NCBI GenBank assembly: GCA_037954325.1
Contig: JBBMNZ010000003.1
Coordinates: 18,340,392 to 18,404,391, forward strand
Direction: 5' to 3'
Length of the DNA: 64,000 bases
Source of the DNA: Fistularia commersonii
Lineage: Eukaryota; Chordata; Actinopteri; Syngnathiformes; Fistulariidae
The position numbers and the translations under genes are program-made. Positions 44,675 through 58,570 of this stretch are shown piece after piece. Below the pieces are notes generated by a model. It was not told where the DNA came from and ran no database searches. It saw only the letters and a program-made list of their open reading frames with translations. Every line of letters starts with the position of its first letter. The first letter of the stretch is position 1.

Positions 44675-47600
44675 CAGGCATGAGGAGAGGGAAAAAAACA
44701 TTTGTTTGTCTGCATGTTTGAGTGTTTATTTGCAGGCGCATTCCTCAGCATGTTACCAAACAAGGAGAATATTAGTATGCTGGCAAATAATGGCCATATT
44801 ATGGAGCAGCAGACTACATAAGTACATGGAGATAGTGTATCTGGCTTGGATGGGTACATTAGTTCGTAGGCAATGCATGCCACGACCACTGGCAATCTTT
44901 CCAGCGATGTAATATGACAGCCAAATGAGAGTTATAATCACTGTGTGGACCAAGAAATGGGAAATGCATCATCATACCTAATGGATGCCCCTGATTTACA
45001 GTCACTCATTCAAACAAATTGAGAGTAATTCACAAAACTAACATTTGTTCGAGAAGTGGCCCTTCTGGTCCATTTATGAATGGAATTTGAGTGGATTATT
45101 TGCGGTTAAAGTTTTAATCATCAGTATCAATGTGCTTCTCAGGTAACTTTTTTGTTTTCCTCATGCTTTTCAAAACACGTGTAAGCTGGTGAGATGAGGG
45201 GCTGTGTGTTATCCTGGGATGGCGGATGTTCTCCCCATGCTTGCATCTACTCTGTCCAAGCTCGTTGGCTTCTTTCCACAGAAACATGCAGACAACTCTG
45301 AATTATTGGATGTCTCTATGTGACCCTGTGTTGGGAAGACTACTAAGGCCTCCCAACCAGTGTGGGTTTAGATCAGCTCCTGCATGATCGAAACAAACTT
45401 GAATGACTGAAAAGAGAAAACTTATTTTTACAAAATCTTTAACCTTCAGTGTTCATCTTCAAACTTATATTTGTGATTTTTTTCATGGTGGCTGATTGCG
45501 AATAAAAAGATCAGAATCAAAGTGTGAAAGAACGAAGAAGTTCCTGTCGATGTCTTCAATGCGCCTCCAAGTTTGATGCATCAGATTCATATATAATATC
45601 ATGCTTTTCAAAAAATTCACATTTTTTTGTTATTCATGTCAGGGGTTTGTTTGTGATAAATAAAGATGACACTGTTAATGCTGTGGAGATTTGGTTTGTA
45701 TTTCTGTGACGGATCATCTGACAGTTCCTAATTCTCAGGATGGAAGAGCTTTTAGCCCTTTTTTTTGTCATCGACTGTCAGGTGTTGACATCTGAATCTC
45801 AAAAACATGTCGGTGCATTACTTAATGGAAGCAAAAAATATCAGCGGCAGAAGATTTATTTAAGGCATTCAATTTAAAGAAGATTTGTTTTGTTCATTTG
45901 CAGTTCTGCATTTTCATGTTAGGTCCCCACAAAATCCTTATCTGTCTTATACTGGATCCCTGAATCAAAGACACAGTCTGGGATTTTTTTTTCCTCTCTC
46001 ATGCTGATGAGGCGGTGTCAGAGTGATACACAGGATACAAAGAGAATATCTGATTTGTTTGTAATTGATTAAGTTTCTGTAGCAAGAAGTGAGATCAGAG
46101 GACCAGTGACTTTGTTAGCATTGCAGCCAATACTGATAGTAGGTCTGGGGGTCCTTGTGAGGATGTGAGGAGCAGATAGCAACAGCCTCAGAGAGACTTT
46201 TAGGATGCCATTACAGAGATGTGGTCCTGCATTTAATTTTTTTATTGCGTCAACAGCATGGATTTTGCATGATTTCACTTCACATTACACCCATCACATT
46301 AGTTTTGTTGGTGATTAAACATAACTGTAGCACAACCTGTCAAAACACCAGCTGAAACTGTATTTACTGGGCCTGTGGTTAATGTGTGGGACTCTGATCT
46401 TTCTTATCCCCTCTTCTTCTTTGCTCCCCTCAATTTGGTGAGAATGGACTAAATCTCACAGAAATATATGACTTCAAATTTGCACTAATGTGTTGCTGTA
46501 CCTGAGAAGACCCATTATATACAATGTTTGTCGATGGAAGAGGTGTTTTGTGTATTCCATAAAACAAAATGATTTCTTTGATTTTTGCACATAAGGCGCA
46601 ACCACTGTAATACAAATTAGATAAGGAACATTTATTTGGAGCTGACAGAACTACAAAATCTCTTTTTGACACAGTGTGCACATCCTGTCAACAACAATCT
46701 GTCTAAGCTCTTTTTAAGGTCTTCTCCATAAAAGCTCACTTTCATCTGATTAGGCTGTATCTCGAAGGCTCCTGAGGGGGAGCATTCCTGCATGATGTTG
46801 TTGTGCTGTGACAAACTAATGTCGGCTGAACATGAAAGTAGTACAGATCAGTCTGAAGCCTGTGCTTTTTTGCATCTAGTGTCCCCGTAAAATACATTTA
46901 CTTCATTACTAAAACTGCCACGTTGGACAGAAATGGCATTGTACTAAAATGAATATGTTCATTATCTAAACCGCTTGCCCCCCACAAAGAGCGGTGTTCA
47001 GCTAGAGAGAATCCCAGAAAACATTTGGAAAGAGTATTACCCTTGATTTTTTGCCTATAACCGCACAAATAGACATCCAACCATTCACGTCCTCATTTAA
47101 ACCAAAAGATTTTTGGTCTTCAGTTATTCCACTGCATGTTTTGGGTTTCTTGGTGGGAGCTGGAGAACCTGAAGAAATGCCGGCAAGTTAGTCGCAACCA
47201 CTGTGTTAGGGTATATATATGAACACTGACAAGGAAGGCCATAATAAAGTAGATACTTTGAAACAGCAATGGTAGATACTTTCAGATACAATGCAGGAGT
47301 AAATAAAAAGCTTTACGAAAATGGTGGAATTGTTTTGGAGAGCTGACATGATCTGTCATTCAATGTGTTTTAAACTTTTAAAAAAAAGTTTAATTCAAAG
47401 TCAGACTGGATAGCCTTTAATTGTAAGGTGGTTTAGGACTTAAAATATTGCAAAATGGTTATTTCCTTTTGTAAATAAATCTTTATAATATTTATACATA
47501 GAAAAGGACTAAATGGCTGTAGAAAATACCCCATGTTCTAAATGAATTAAATCCATGGTATAATCAGATGGCCAGGGGCTTGTCCTTATCCCTCCAACCT

Positions 47601-49317
47601 ATTGTAGTGTTTGTGTTTTGCAGTATAGAATGTTATAAGAAATAAGTTAATTTAACCTTTGAGGGTCAGGCAAATAATCAAATATATATTTAAGGTGTTG
47701 GAGGGGACACTGTGTCATGTCCCCCAAATTAATATTGAAGGAAACTGATGTGGATAGAAGGACACAGAAAACAGTCTTTAACTGTCTAAAATTCCAATAA
47801 TAAGCAATGGATGGAAATGACCATGAATTCACAAGTTGTTATGCTGATTATCTGAAATTGTTAAAATTGGCAATGCATTTGAAGATGTGCCTGACGAATT
47901 ACACATTTTCATTTTCAACCACTGGATTAAAGAAAAATCCCAATTAGCTGTTCCACATGAATTCAAAGCAGGAAGAAAGCAAACTTCTTGCCACAACGGC
48001 TGGTGATCAGAATAACATAGAAAGTAAGATAATACTTTTCTGATGTGCACCAGTGTTTGAATTCAGTGCTGTGAATGTCTGACCTACAGTGACAAAAACA
48101 TTGTTTTCTTGCCTTCTACTGCATGCTATTGCATGATGGGATGCCCTTCTGCATTCGCGTAACCCTGAATGGGAGCACACAAGTAAATAAAATGAATCCA
48201 TCATAGCCTTTCTTCCCATGGACAATTGGCTTTTATGGTCGGTTAAGGAAGTGACTCACAATGGCCAAGGACACCAGATTCGAAGTGAAGACCGACCAAT
48301 CCACTTGTTTTCTATGTAGTCATCAACCATGGAGAGAAACTCATTGAAAAGTGGTTGTCTTCCTCTGTCTCATGGACTATGAAGAGGATGGAGTGCTGGT
48401 TCCTGAGGCATACTTTCAAAAAAAAAAAAAAAAGGAGGCAAAAAATTGACAATAACAGAAGATGATATGATCCTTTTCTATGATAGAACCACGAAAACTG
48501 TGACCCTGAAATGTCTCTTGGGAGAAGTTGTTCATCTCTGGGACCTTCTGTCTTGTCCAACTCTCTTGCAATGTCTTTTCAATGATTGCCATCAGAGTTG
48601 GTGCCCTGAGCTACTCTGTTACCCCTCCAGAACACCCGCCTGCCCTCTTCATCATCCTTCAATCTTTATCCTCCTGCTCCGCCTGCATATCGATTTCCTA
48701 TCCCCTATCCCCCTCATCCTCCAGCCCACCACATCCTCTCACACACATTTCCTACAGTTTATCCTGTCTCTAGATCCCATCTTTTCTCCACTCTCTTTTT
48801 CTTTTCCTCGATCTGGTCAGAGTTTCTCCTCCTTGACAAGGTCGAAGCCCCAGCCATGCACGGAGCTGCTTAAGGTTCGTAAATGGAGATGTAATGTAAT
48901 AAAGTGGCGGGGTAATAGAATCTATGAGGGCTGGGTCTGATCTTGTTAGAGAGAGTCTGGCTGGGAAAGCTGTGTCGGGCTCCTGGGGCTTCGGCAGCCT
49001 CGATTGCAGCTTCTGTAAAGAAAAGCTACATGAAGGATTTAAATTGTCCTTCAATACAAGCAGAATGTAGCCACCGTCAACTTTCCCAGTTGTTATGGAA
49101 TTCTCACAGACCTGTCCCTTTACTCCAGGCCAGCTCAGGGCTTGTGAAATTTGAAGAAATTACAGAAATGTGCACTATGATCAAGTGTTCAACTCTGTTC
49201 CAGAAAGTTTGCACATTTACGAGTAATTTTTTTCTTTTTCTGTTAGGTTTGGCGGCTGAAATGTCAGCATTATCGGTATTTAAAATCCATATATACTTCT
49301 TCTGTACAATATATATA
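44675..49317. other. Intergenic DNA; no gene recognised
   Basis: Unique AT-rich DNA plus worn interspersed repeats near 45.2-45.4 kb and 47.04-47.2 kb. Open frames of up to 164 codons (48446-48940) have no recognisable domain. Confidence 0.5.
45195..45420 (-). repeat. Worn copy of the TTATCCGCTTATCC-type repeat
   Basis: Read on the opposite strand from the 7.9-kb copy, it shows gttctccccatgcttgcat, cagacaactctgaattattg, ctctatgtgaccctgtgttg and gatcagctcctgcatgatcg. These are degraded blocks of the same fish repeat. Confidence 0.5.
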
Positions 49318-49834
49318 CTGTAAACCAGGGGTGGGAAAACTTTTTGGCTCAGGGGCCGCATTGACTTTTAAAATTTGACAGATGGGCCGAGTCACCACAA
49401 GATATGATACATATAAAAAATTTTAAAAAAGCATTTGTTAACATTACACATCAGACTCGTCTGACATTTACTTTGAAAATAAAACCAGCTCGATTTTGAA
49501 GACTCTGAAGTTTGCTTGCATTTCACGCACAAACCGTTTTTTTTCCCTCGTAGCTTCACGTCCAGCTCATTCATGTGTGTCAGTATGCTCACAGTAAAGG
49601 CTAAAGGCAAAGCCAATCTGTGTCATTTAGCTCACTCAGGAAAATTCTCAAGTATTCTCAAGTTGCGCCAAATATGAAATAATCTCATGTTTGAGTTCCC
49701 ACATTCATTGATCCAATCATTCAATCGTTCACATCAAGTATGAATTCTGTACCAATCTTTAGCAGGCCGGATTGAAAAGACCAACGGGCCAGATGTGGCC
49801 CGCAGGCCGTAGTTTGCCCACCCCTGCTGTAAAC
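49318..49834. mobile_element. Non-autonomous hAT element with 8-bp target duplication
   Basis: The element at 49326-49826 (501 bp) starts caggggtgggaaaact and ends agtttgcccacccctg, so the 16-bp inverted repeats differ at one base. The 8-bp duplication ctgtaaac is exact on both sides (49318-49325 and 49827-49834), as expected for hAT. The subterminal text ggccgcattgac / gatgtggcccgcaggccg is typical of a vertebrate hAT non-autonomous family. There is no transposase frame. Confidence 0.92.
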
Positions 49835-50164
49835 CATGCATGGTGGTAGAGTTATTGCATGGCAGAGAGTGAAGAGAACTCTTCGGACAGAGGTTTTGAG
49901 CTTCTTCTCAATGGCGCTACAGCAGGATATTTAACTGCGGCCAAACCAGAGATTTTCAAAAATATTTACTGCGCCTCCGAATTCACTCTTGAATCACAGT
50001 TTTTTCATTAAATATTTTGAGTCAGGACTAGCCCAACTTTAAACATGATATATCTTTAGAAATATATGAATCTTTGAAACGTATTGGCATGTGCCGTACA
50101 TTCAGTTCACTGTCTGGGATAAAAGGGCTTATAACATTTTTGACAGACATGACAATGTGTTATG

Positions 50165-50360
50165 GTAGCTGTCAACTTATATAGGGTTTCAAAGCACTAT
50201 ACACCAGATACCATTTATCCATTTCCATAGTTTCATAGTTCATCCAAGAGGACGTCCGGTGTCTTACCCAAGAAACTTCAATATGCAGACAGAGGAGACC
50301 GGGATTAAACCACCAACCTTCTGATTGGAGAGACACCCATTCTACCAGGTGAGCTACCAA
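50165..50360 (+). repeat. Worn fish interspersed repeat (tRNA-like end)
   Basis: Contains tatatagggtttcaaagcac, ataccatttatccatt, gtccggtgtcttacccaaga and gggattaaaccaccaacctt, the order of blocks seen in a common fish repeat ending in gattgaaccaccaacctt...gagctac. It is about 200 bp with small deletions. Confidence 0.5.
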
Positions 50361-53300
50361 CTCTATCTGTGCCGCAGCCTCTCTCAAAAGTTTAGGTTTT
50401 TTTTCGGCATTGAGTTCCGACTCAGACAGTTTCAGAAAGTCATTCACCGTCTGAAAAAACGACCCCACTGGTTCCATTTTGAAAATGTCACAGATTTTCA
50501 GATGGTGGCATTAGGAGCTGAAAATGTTAGGGCTGTTCAACAACAAAAAAAAGGGAAAACAAACTCAGGCTCTCAATTATGAAGGAATGAATGAAGAAAG
50601 TGGTCCTCAGCATAACAATGAATAAAGATAGCATGTTGTTACAGAGTCTGAGCCAACAGTGTTTTCATTTTTTGACAGACACCATATAAAAATCACTAAA
50701 CTTGATTTTTTTTTTTTTTTGTTTTCTACAGTTTCTTAAAATGCTGTCTGTGTTTTATATTGTAGCATTTTTTCAGTTTTTATCATTTTTTATCAAGCGC
50801 TCCTCTGAGTTAAAGGTTAAATGAGCAAACAGAAGTCCATTATACCAATTGGATAATAATACTCTCCAAAGGAAAAATAGAACAATGACCTTCATATGAA
50901 ATACATTTTGTAAAAAATTATCGCTATTTCTGAAAAGAGCTCCCATCAATTCAAGTTCTCAAGGCTGTTTTTGATGAAATCAAGTTGCTACCAGCTGAGG
51001 GTTCAATAGCAGCCGTCTGTCTTCCGGAAAAAAAAAAAGCACTGGGTTACTTATTGTTTCCCAGTTCCTCCCCAGCCTTGCCTCCCTGTTAAACTCATGT
51101 GCTGTCCCACGATGGATCACTGCTCGGCCCTCCATCCCATCAGTGGTGACCTTCAGCAGACTCTGATGCAGTGGCACATCACCCAGCTTGGCAGCACCAC
51201 ACGGACCACCGTTAGGGCAAGGACGCAAGTGTCGCGGATCTGTCACCCAAACAAACGTCCATTTCTTCTTCGAGCGAGGCAGGAATACATCAAACTCCTA
51301 AACAACAGCGGGCTGCTGCTTCTCATGCTGCTGCTGCAGGTGTTCTGCCAAACCACGCTTTACGCCTGCAACTGTCAGGAGAGCAAATCTTTGTTGCATT
51401 TGAGGAAATGGCATCTTTTGACAATAGGAATAGAATGTGTGATCATTGGGAGGGACTATCTGAGCAGACTAGGATGTGTGGTGGATGACAGAGACCTTCA
51501 GGTAGTGAACAAGACTGTTAAAAAGATAGACTAGACTTCACCACTATATCTGCTATATCTCTGCTGCCATTTGCAATACAGCTGAAATGATTTAAGCTAC
51601 TTATTTATATACGGCAGATGCCTGAGGAGATAACTTTTACATTTTTGTTGGACTTTTTTTTTTTTTCAACCTATCTTTTAATCCCATTTTTTTAATCTTC
51701 TTTTCATCTTTGTTTTGCATTTTTGTTTTTGTTTCATCTGTCAGCATTTGCTCATTTAATTAATTTTTTACATTTTCTAATTTATTAATGGAGGAGAAGG
51801 TCTGTTGACTTTCAGGACAGAACTGACTTTTGTGTTGTTGCTGAATTTTAGAAAAGGCTTAAAAGGTACCTCTGATACGAACCAAAGCCACAATTGGATT
51901 GGCCAGCCCAACTGTTTTTGTTAACTCTGTTAGATGCTCTTGATGTACTGACTGCCATGATAAATCTAGATTTTTTTGAATAAATGCAATTTCTGTACAG
52001 GGGCACTGGAGTCAGACAAAAGCATACACAGGTTGGGATGTGTGATATCTCAACAAACAGTCCTTGTGTTCCTTTGTCAGCCTCACTACCTCCCTCTCCA
52101 GCCTGTGAGTGATGAACTTCCCTTGGTACTTTGTATGATTAATGAGGGTTAACAGAATTGAATTAAGGGTAAGAAAGACATTGCTGCAGGAGAAGGGTTG
52201 GTCAGGAGGGAGGTAAGGGGGCAGCATTAGGTTGAAGGTAGCAAGTGCGGTAAATAACTTCTTTAGAGGAAATATACAGCGGCCCCTCCTCTGCGGCCTC
52301 TCTGCCATGCCAAGTAATTACTCGCCCCGGCCTCCTGTAATAATTCCTATTACAAGCAGAACGAAAGAGTCGGTAACTCAGCGCATGGGACAAGGTGAAG
52401 GCAAGGCCACAGAGCCGCGGATCAATATTTCATTTACTCACCCCGCTTCACTATCCTGGGCCTGGATCAAATTCACTGACAGAGGTGGATGGAGGGAGTG
52501 AGGGAGTAAAGAGGAGGAAGTAAAAGGAAAAGAAAAGAAACAAGGTCCACTGAAAACAATGACACAAGGCCTTTAATTTCCTTTGGGTTTTGCGAGAAAA
52601 GCACAGGCCCTGGAGATGGTGTTTGTGGAGGTCAGGTGTGTGCGCCTGTTTATCTGTGAAGAGTACGTAAAAAAAAGCGTGATTTGTCCACAAGGTCGTC
52701 AATCAGATACAATCAATTTGAAACAGAAGCAATAGAAAGATGGTCACTTTGCAAAAACCCTGCCATGGGCTGTCATCCTTGGGCTATAATCTTTGCCATA
52801 TTTACTTTTGTCTGAGTAAAAAGACATTGAAATTAAAAAGGTTATAATGCTTTCCATAAGGGCATTTCAACTATGCAATATTCATGATTCAAAGTACATT
52901 TTTTTAGTACACATGTACTGTTTTTCTTCTAGTATTCACTCAGATGACACTGTTGATCCCATCCCTTTCCAGATGTGAATGTTATACAGTATCAGCATCA
53001 CAGCCTGTTCTCCACGGGCTTAAAACTTCACCGTAGACTCATTGAACCTGTTTGGAGCTCCTGGAAAGGCTGCTCACTCTGCACTGATTACTGCTCAATG
53101 AGGGATCGAGAGGTCGGGGTGACAGAATCAGATTATTCTGTCAGATTAACCTGCTCTTAAAACCCAACAAGCAAGAGCCAAGCTCAAACAAGAGCTTGAA
53201 AGGGAGAGGTTAGTGGGGGATAGGTGTTTAGATTGCTTTATCCTCACCCAATCATTCTTTCCCCTCTATATTTAATTGTAAATGTCTCTGAAGCAACACA

Positions 53301-53538
53301 AAACATGGCACTTACAGTGATAAACAATAACCTGATAATACTCAACCAAATTCTGGTTCTACCTGGAGTTTAAGCTCATTATTTAAATATCACTGAATTG
53401 TAATAAATCCAGTACTGTCTTCACATAGTAAAAGTATACACATTTTAAACATTCTGCATTATGTTCAAATATGGTAATATTGTACATTTAAAACATTGTG
53501 TGATATTGAATGACCATTGAATTTTGGTCAAAGTACGT

Positions 53539-53575
53539 GTTTGTGTGTGTGTGTGTACGCATTTTGAACAAAGTG

Positions 53576-53617
<42 letters not shown>
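53539..53617. repeat. (TG)n followed by (CA)n
   Basis: TG at 53539-53557 and CA at 53578-53617 are separated by about 20 bases. The two are complementary and could fold back on each other. Confidence 0.92.
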
Positions 53618-53620
<3 letters not shown>

Positions 53621-54559
53621 CTACCTACAAGATATACTGTATCTATGCATTTCTCCCTGCATTTGCCGTGGATCTGAATAGTGTTTTAGTATTTGTCTTA
53701 TTTAAAACTTTTGATTGAAATCATGATTATACCATACAACTTCTGCCTCAGACATATATTAATTAAATACATTTAGGAGAAGTATTTAGTAGAATTCAAA
53801 TTGCAAACTGAATTGTCGCTTGACTTTCATCTTTGACATTGCTGTAACCGAAGCATGTCTTTTAGTTGAGGAAAATATCCGCTTTTCTATTAAATATTTT
53901 AAGTAAAACTAAACAAAAAAAAAAAAAATTAAAAAATTTGAAATACTAGTGACCTTACAGCCAAAGCAAACAACTGCAAGGGCAAAAACTACCCTGCTCT
54001 CTGCCCTTTCCTCCTCATGTTTAAATTCTTCTTTTAATAAATCCTTGGCCTTAAATTCTGAACTTCTGATTAATATTTCAAAAATGAACACACACAAACC
54101 CAAGGACACATGGACTGGAAAGCAAACACCTTTCCTTAAAATCATTGTTACAATGGGGAAAATGCACAGAAGTCCATGTAGGCAAACCTAGGCATAAACC
54201 ACATAGCAACTACATACCAACAGGAAAAATTTAGTCAGACATGTCTTTTTACATTTAAATCTAAAACAGTGGCTGAAAAACTTTCAATGATCTATTTTTG
54301 CCTTTTGCCTCTCTAATTATGAAAGTGCATAAAAGTTATGATCACATTCAGACTGGGAAGCCAAAGACACCCGTAGGTTTCTCGCAAGAAGGGCAAGGGG
54401 AATGGATATTTACCGTGTATTTAATTAGAGAAAGCAAAGTAATATTGTCACCCACTTTTCCTTTTTCTTTTTTCTTTTTACTTTTTAAAATCGGTAAACA
54501 ACCTCTCATTATTCAAGGAGCAGACACTGATGTGAATTTGACCTTTTTTAGGTACTGCG

Positions 54560-54645
54560 GTTAAACAAACAAAAAACAAACAAACAAATAGATAAATGAA
54601 TAAATAAATAACACACACACACAAAAAAAAACAAAAAAACACCAC
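54560..54645. repeat. A-rich simple sequence (AAAC/AAAT/AC)
   Basis: Runs of AAAC, then AAAT, then AC units, and then poly-A. It looks like a decayed A-rich tail or simple expansion. Confidence 0.8.
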
Positions 54646-55059
54646 ATATCACACTGAGAGCCCTCTGGTCGAACTCAACATTGATTGCCACAGGATGATG
54701 TCATTCACAGTTCATCAATCCTCAAAATGGATGACAAACATCCCTGTAGAACAGAGGGAAAGATTTTAGACGTCGAATTGACCCACGAGGCTCATTTACT
54801 TCATCGAAACTTTAATTAGCTAAAAGTAGACTTGTACTGCTGCCTAGACGCTGAGCGTATGACATCAGTACTTGTTTACGAAGAGCTGTGTGGATCAAAG
54901 TTTAGATAAGTAGTTACAATGAGGGGGAAACTATGATTATGAAAATCCAGAAAACTATAAAAGGCAAATTCAGATATAAGGAACTGCATGATCCTGATAT
55001 TTTCATGGCACACTGGCACTAGTGTTGGCATCGTAGCTTAGTCATAGCTTAGTCATAAA

Positions 55060-55138
55060 CATTACATTACATTACATTACATTACATTACAGTCATTTGG
55101 CAGACGCTTTTTCCCATGGCAACTTACAAAAAGTGCAA
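55060..55138 (+). repeat. (CATTA)n with fish repeat TTGGCAGACGCTTTT
   Basis: About six CATTA pentamers followed by cagtcatttggcagacgctt and caacttacaaaaagtgcaat. This pairing is found in very many teleost loci as the end of a short interspersed element. Confidence 0.7.
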
Positions 55139-58100
55139 TTCAGTCACAAAAGATCCGAAGTACCAGTAGTTGGAAGTCAGAAGTGACCACTCAACCAAAT
55201 AGCCATCTCAGAAAAATATACATATATGAAAAGGTATGTTTTCATTACTGTATTAGCAGAGACAATGCTAACAGTGCTAGCAGTATTAACAGTGTTAGCG
55301 TAGATAATGCTAACACTGTGAATGTTTAATATTTGTGATTTAACTTTTTTTCCTTTGTCATTATGTGTCATTAATGTGATTATTTATTAGTGTGTTCTGT
55401 GTGTATTTCTTATTATAGTCTTTTTGAGGTTCATTGTCATGGTTTCAGTACATTTATGTTGAATTATTTGCAAAAAATGTATTCCAATATAACATTCTTT
55501 TCCTGATAATTAAACATCCTATCTTATGTTAAAAAAAATGGGTGTCTGTGGTAGCAGAGAGATTCAGAAAAGAAAATCCAAGAATGCCACGGCTGAACAT
55601 CATGAAACTTGTACCCTCCCATAAGCTGCAGTATGCAAAGTATTGGTATAGCGATGCTACTCAGCTGTAATGGACATAGTGGTTGGAATAATGGCACCAT
55701 AAGTAACAGTGTTATATCTGCCGTTCTAAAAGGCATATATTATCAAAATGCAAATACAAACAAAGAAAAGAGAAATTTACCTAAATACAATGAAATAAGA
55801 TAAATAATAATCCTTCAGGCTGCTGATCAATTCCCATATCTATTTAAATAATTGGCTAGAGATTTGTTTAGGCCGAACAAGTTTGTTTCAAATGACAACA
55901 TAGACGAAAAATGAAGGAAAACCCCTCAAAGCATTGTTCAGCTGTTCAATCTTAAATTCATTTCATATCCGAGGAGAACAAAAAATAAAATCAAAACCAT
56001 AATCTGTACCCTGCAGTATCAAATTATTCCAGATTGCCTCTCTTTCTTTTCCCGTACTAATGCTGTTCTTCGTCGTTCCACCCGTCTTATGCTGCAAAGC
56101 TGACGGATCTCGGATCAATAAATGAGAACACTCCTGACTTCCTCGGTCTTCTCTCACAATCGTTTTAGTCCTTTCCGAACCACAAAGGTCAGATTACCTG
56201 AAGAGAGGACGGTAGAGAGAGAGAGACAACCTCATGCATTAAAGACTGACGCGAGTTATGGGGTTTGGGGTGAAGGAGGTGGAAGAGTGAATTTAATAAA
56301 TAACAAATTCCCCTCAGCTCCACTGCACCAGGCTTTGTGTTTAATTGCACTATATTGATTTTTTGCCCTCTTTTTCTTTTCATTCTTGTGCTGGGCATTG
56401 CTCTCATTTTGGAACAATCAGGTGGCCGAGGCGGACCTCAGAGTCGAATGTCATTTATTCTCCTTCCCTCTCCTCCGTTTTCTTGTCCACTCCATTCCTT
56501 CTCTCATGGTGCCTTTGGAGATGTTTGTGTTGCTTCTTTGGTGTCAAGGTTATCTAAGAAAAAGTTAAAATACTCTTTGTATTTTCTGTGGTGTTGTGAT
56601 AAATACAAGGGATTGCATCCACAATAATAAAGGTCCCTTTATTATTGTAGGCTCACAGCAGCATTGTATTTCTTCTGTTTGTGAAGATAGAAGGAGGAAA
56701 GAATGAACGAGACATTGGCTTTCACACCTTAAAACATTTCCCAGAAGATAGAAATTGAAAGCCCCAATGTTCTTTATGGCCTATACAATGTAAACGCCAC
56801 TGAAAAAAAGGTATTATCTTTAATTATATGTGAAACATGATGTTGATGAAGTTCTGTTCTATGTTTGTTATCACCATTTCTTTGTCCTTTCCCTTCTTTA
56901 CAGCTACCAAGTGTCAATAAGTTAGAAACACTTGAAAGGTGACATAAAGCCACAGCAGGAACACAAAGCACAATTAATGTAGAAAACCATCAAGTAATAA
57001 TAGCAAAACTGTTGCTGTAACTCTGTGTCAGCAGCTCTCACCTTTAAATAAGAGTGTGTGGTAAATTATATGTTCCGAGGTGACAGGGGTTCAAGTTAAA
57101 TGTCATGAATAAAACCGCCACAGCTCAACCTCATCAGGTAGAAAATCACACAAGTCAACAATGCCATCACGATGCTCGCTGACTCGTCCGGGGGACGGGG
57201 GTGTATATTTTCATCTAAAAGGAAAGCAATTTGCAAGATCCTCCCCTTTAAAAGCTGACTTGACATTTCCTGCCATTATGAGTACAATGTGCTCTATTAT
57301 AGAATGAATCGCAATTAAGCACACAGGGAAATGTCAGGTGAATTACAGCTTACTGTGGTGTACCTTTGTGACATGGTCACCATCACAGCCCTCCTCTTTA
57401 CAACCCCATCACATCGACCTTAATTGTCTCCAAATACAAGGGAAGGCTCTTGGGTCCAAAATAATCAATGTGTGTTGACTTGAAAATTAATGGGAACAAA
57501 TAAGCTTAGTTTTGCCTTATGTCACAGATGCTGGACTGTCAAACTATCTGTGGAGTTTTTGTGGATTTTGAAAAAAATATTCAGAAATGGAATTTCTGGG
57601 TGGAAATGATTGGCACAATTTGTGTGACAAAACTATGTGTGTTAAATGTTACATGTCAAATTTAAATAAGCATGTCATTGGTCACCTACTTTAGTAGTCC
57701 CTCTCTGTACCCTTCTTCTTACAGTGTTGGCCTTTTTAGGATCCCTCTGAAAATGGGGAACCAAAATCGGGGGGGGGGGTTGAACCTTTTATCGTTTTAA
57801 TTGGGCTCATGTAGATTATCATGAGTAAAAGTGGATATACAAGATTCCACAGTGGCCTGTATAAATTACCATACTTGAGAAAAAGACCCTGATTCTGTGG
57901 TGTTTCAATGGAGTTCTGCTGGGTGAAGGACATGCACATTCTTCCCAAACTACTTCACACACACATAAGCAAAGCACTCAACACACCAACAAATGTTTGA
58001 TGGCTCTTGCATGAAAACCTTCACTGCACTCTGGTCTTAGTTCAACAAAGGACATAGCTTTCTGATTTGTTGAGACACACACTGTCCGAATGATGGTGGA

Positions 58101-58439
58101 CAATCTGATATTACTGATAATATTGCAGAGCAGTCTGGCTGTGCGAGGATAGAGTTTGGTTGCTCTGAAAACTCAGAAGTTCTTTTTGCAGATTCCTCTC
58201 TGTGTCTTTTGTTTTCCCTCTTCTCGGCACATTTAGAAAGCAGATTGTCCCTGTCCAATACAAACTCAATGTTTTATAGATGTTCCATTTTTCTATTTTT
58301 CTATGAAGTGAGCGCCCAGTTCCCTCTGAATACAGCAACGTTTTCACATTGGAATGACCAGTAAGTGTGAAGACGCTCCAAGTCATCCCTCTGTAGTGTT
58401 TTGATACAAGCAAAATGCCTCGGGAGAAATCATGATTTC

Positions 58440-58570
58440 CCCCCAAGCGAGAGAGAGAGAGAGAAGGATATGAACATATATTTATGTGTGTGTATATATA
58501 TATGTATGTATACATGTATATATATATATATATATATGTAGAGAGGAAAAAGTGAGAGAGAGAGAGACAG
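58440..58570. repeat. Compound (GA)n-(TATG)n-(TA)n-(GA)n simple sequence
   Basis: GAGAGA runs flank a TATG/TATA core that is largely self-complementary. The AT core may extrude or melt easily. Confidence 0.88.

Noticed and set aside
47040..47190. Another copy of the 7.9-kb repeat family
   Set aside because: Only scattered words (ctgcatgttttgggtttct, ggagctggagaacctgaag) agree. Too degraded to list as a firm feature.
48446..48940. 164-codon open frame on the + strand
   Set aside because: A C/T-rich region gives a Ser/Pro/Leu-rich chance frame, with opposite-strand and second-frame rivals and no domain.
51097..51534. 145-codon open frame with a hydrophobic stretch
   Set aside because: The opposite strand is also open, no family resemblance is visible, and no splice partners were found. 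Insufficient support.
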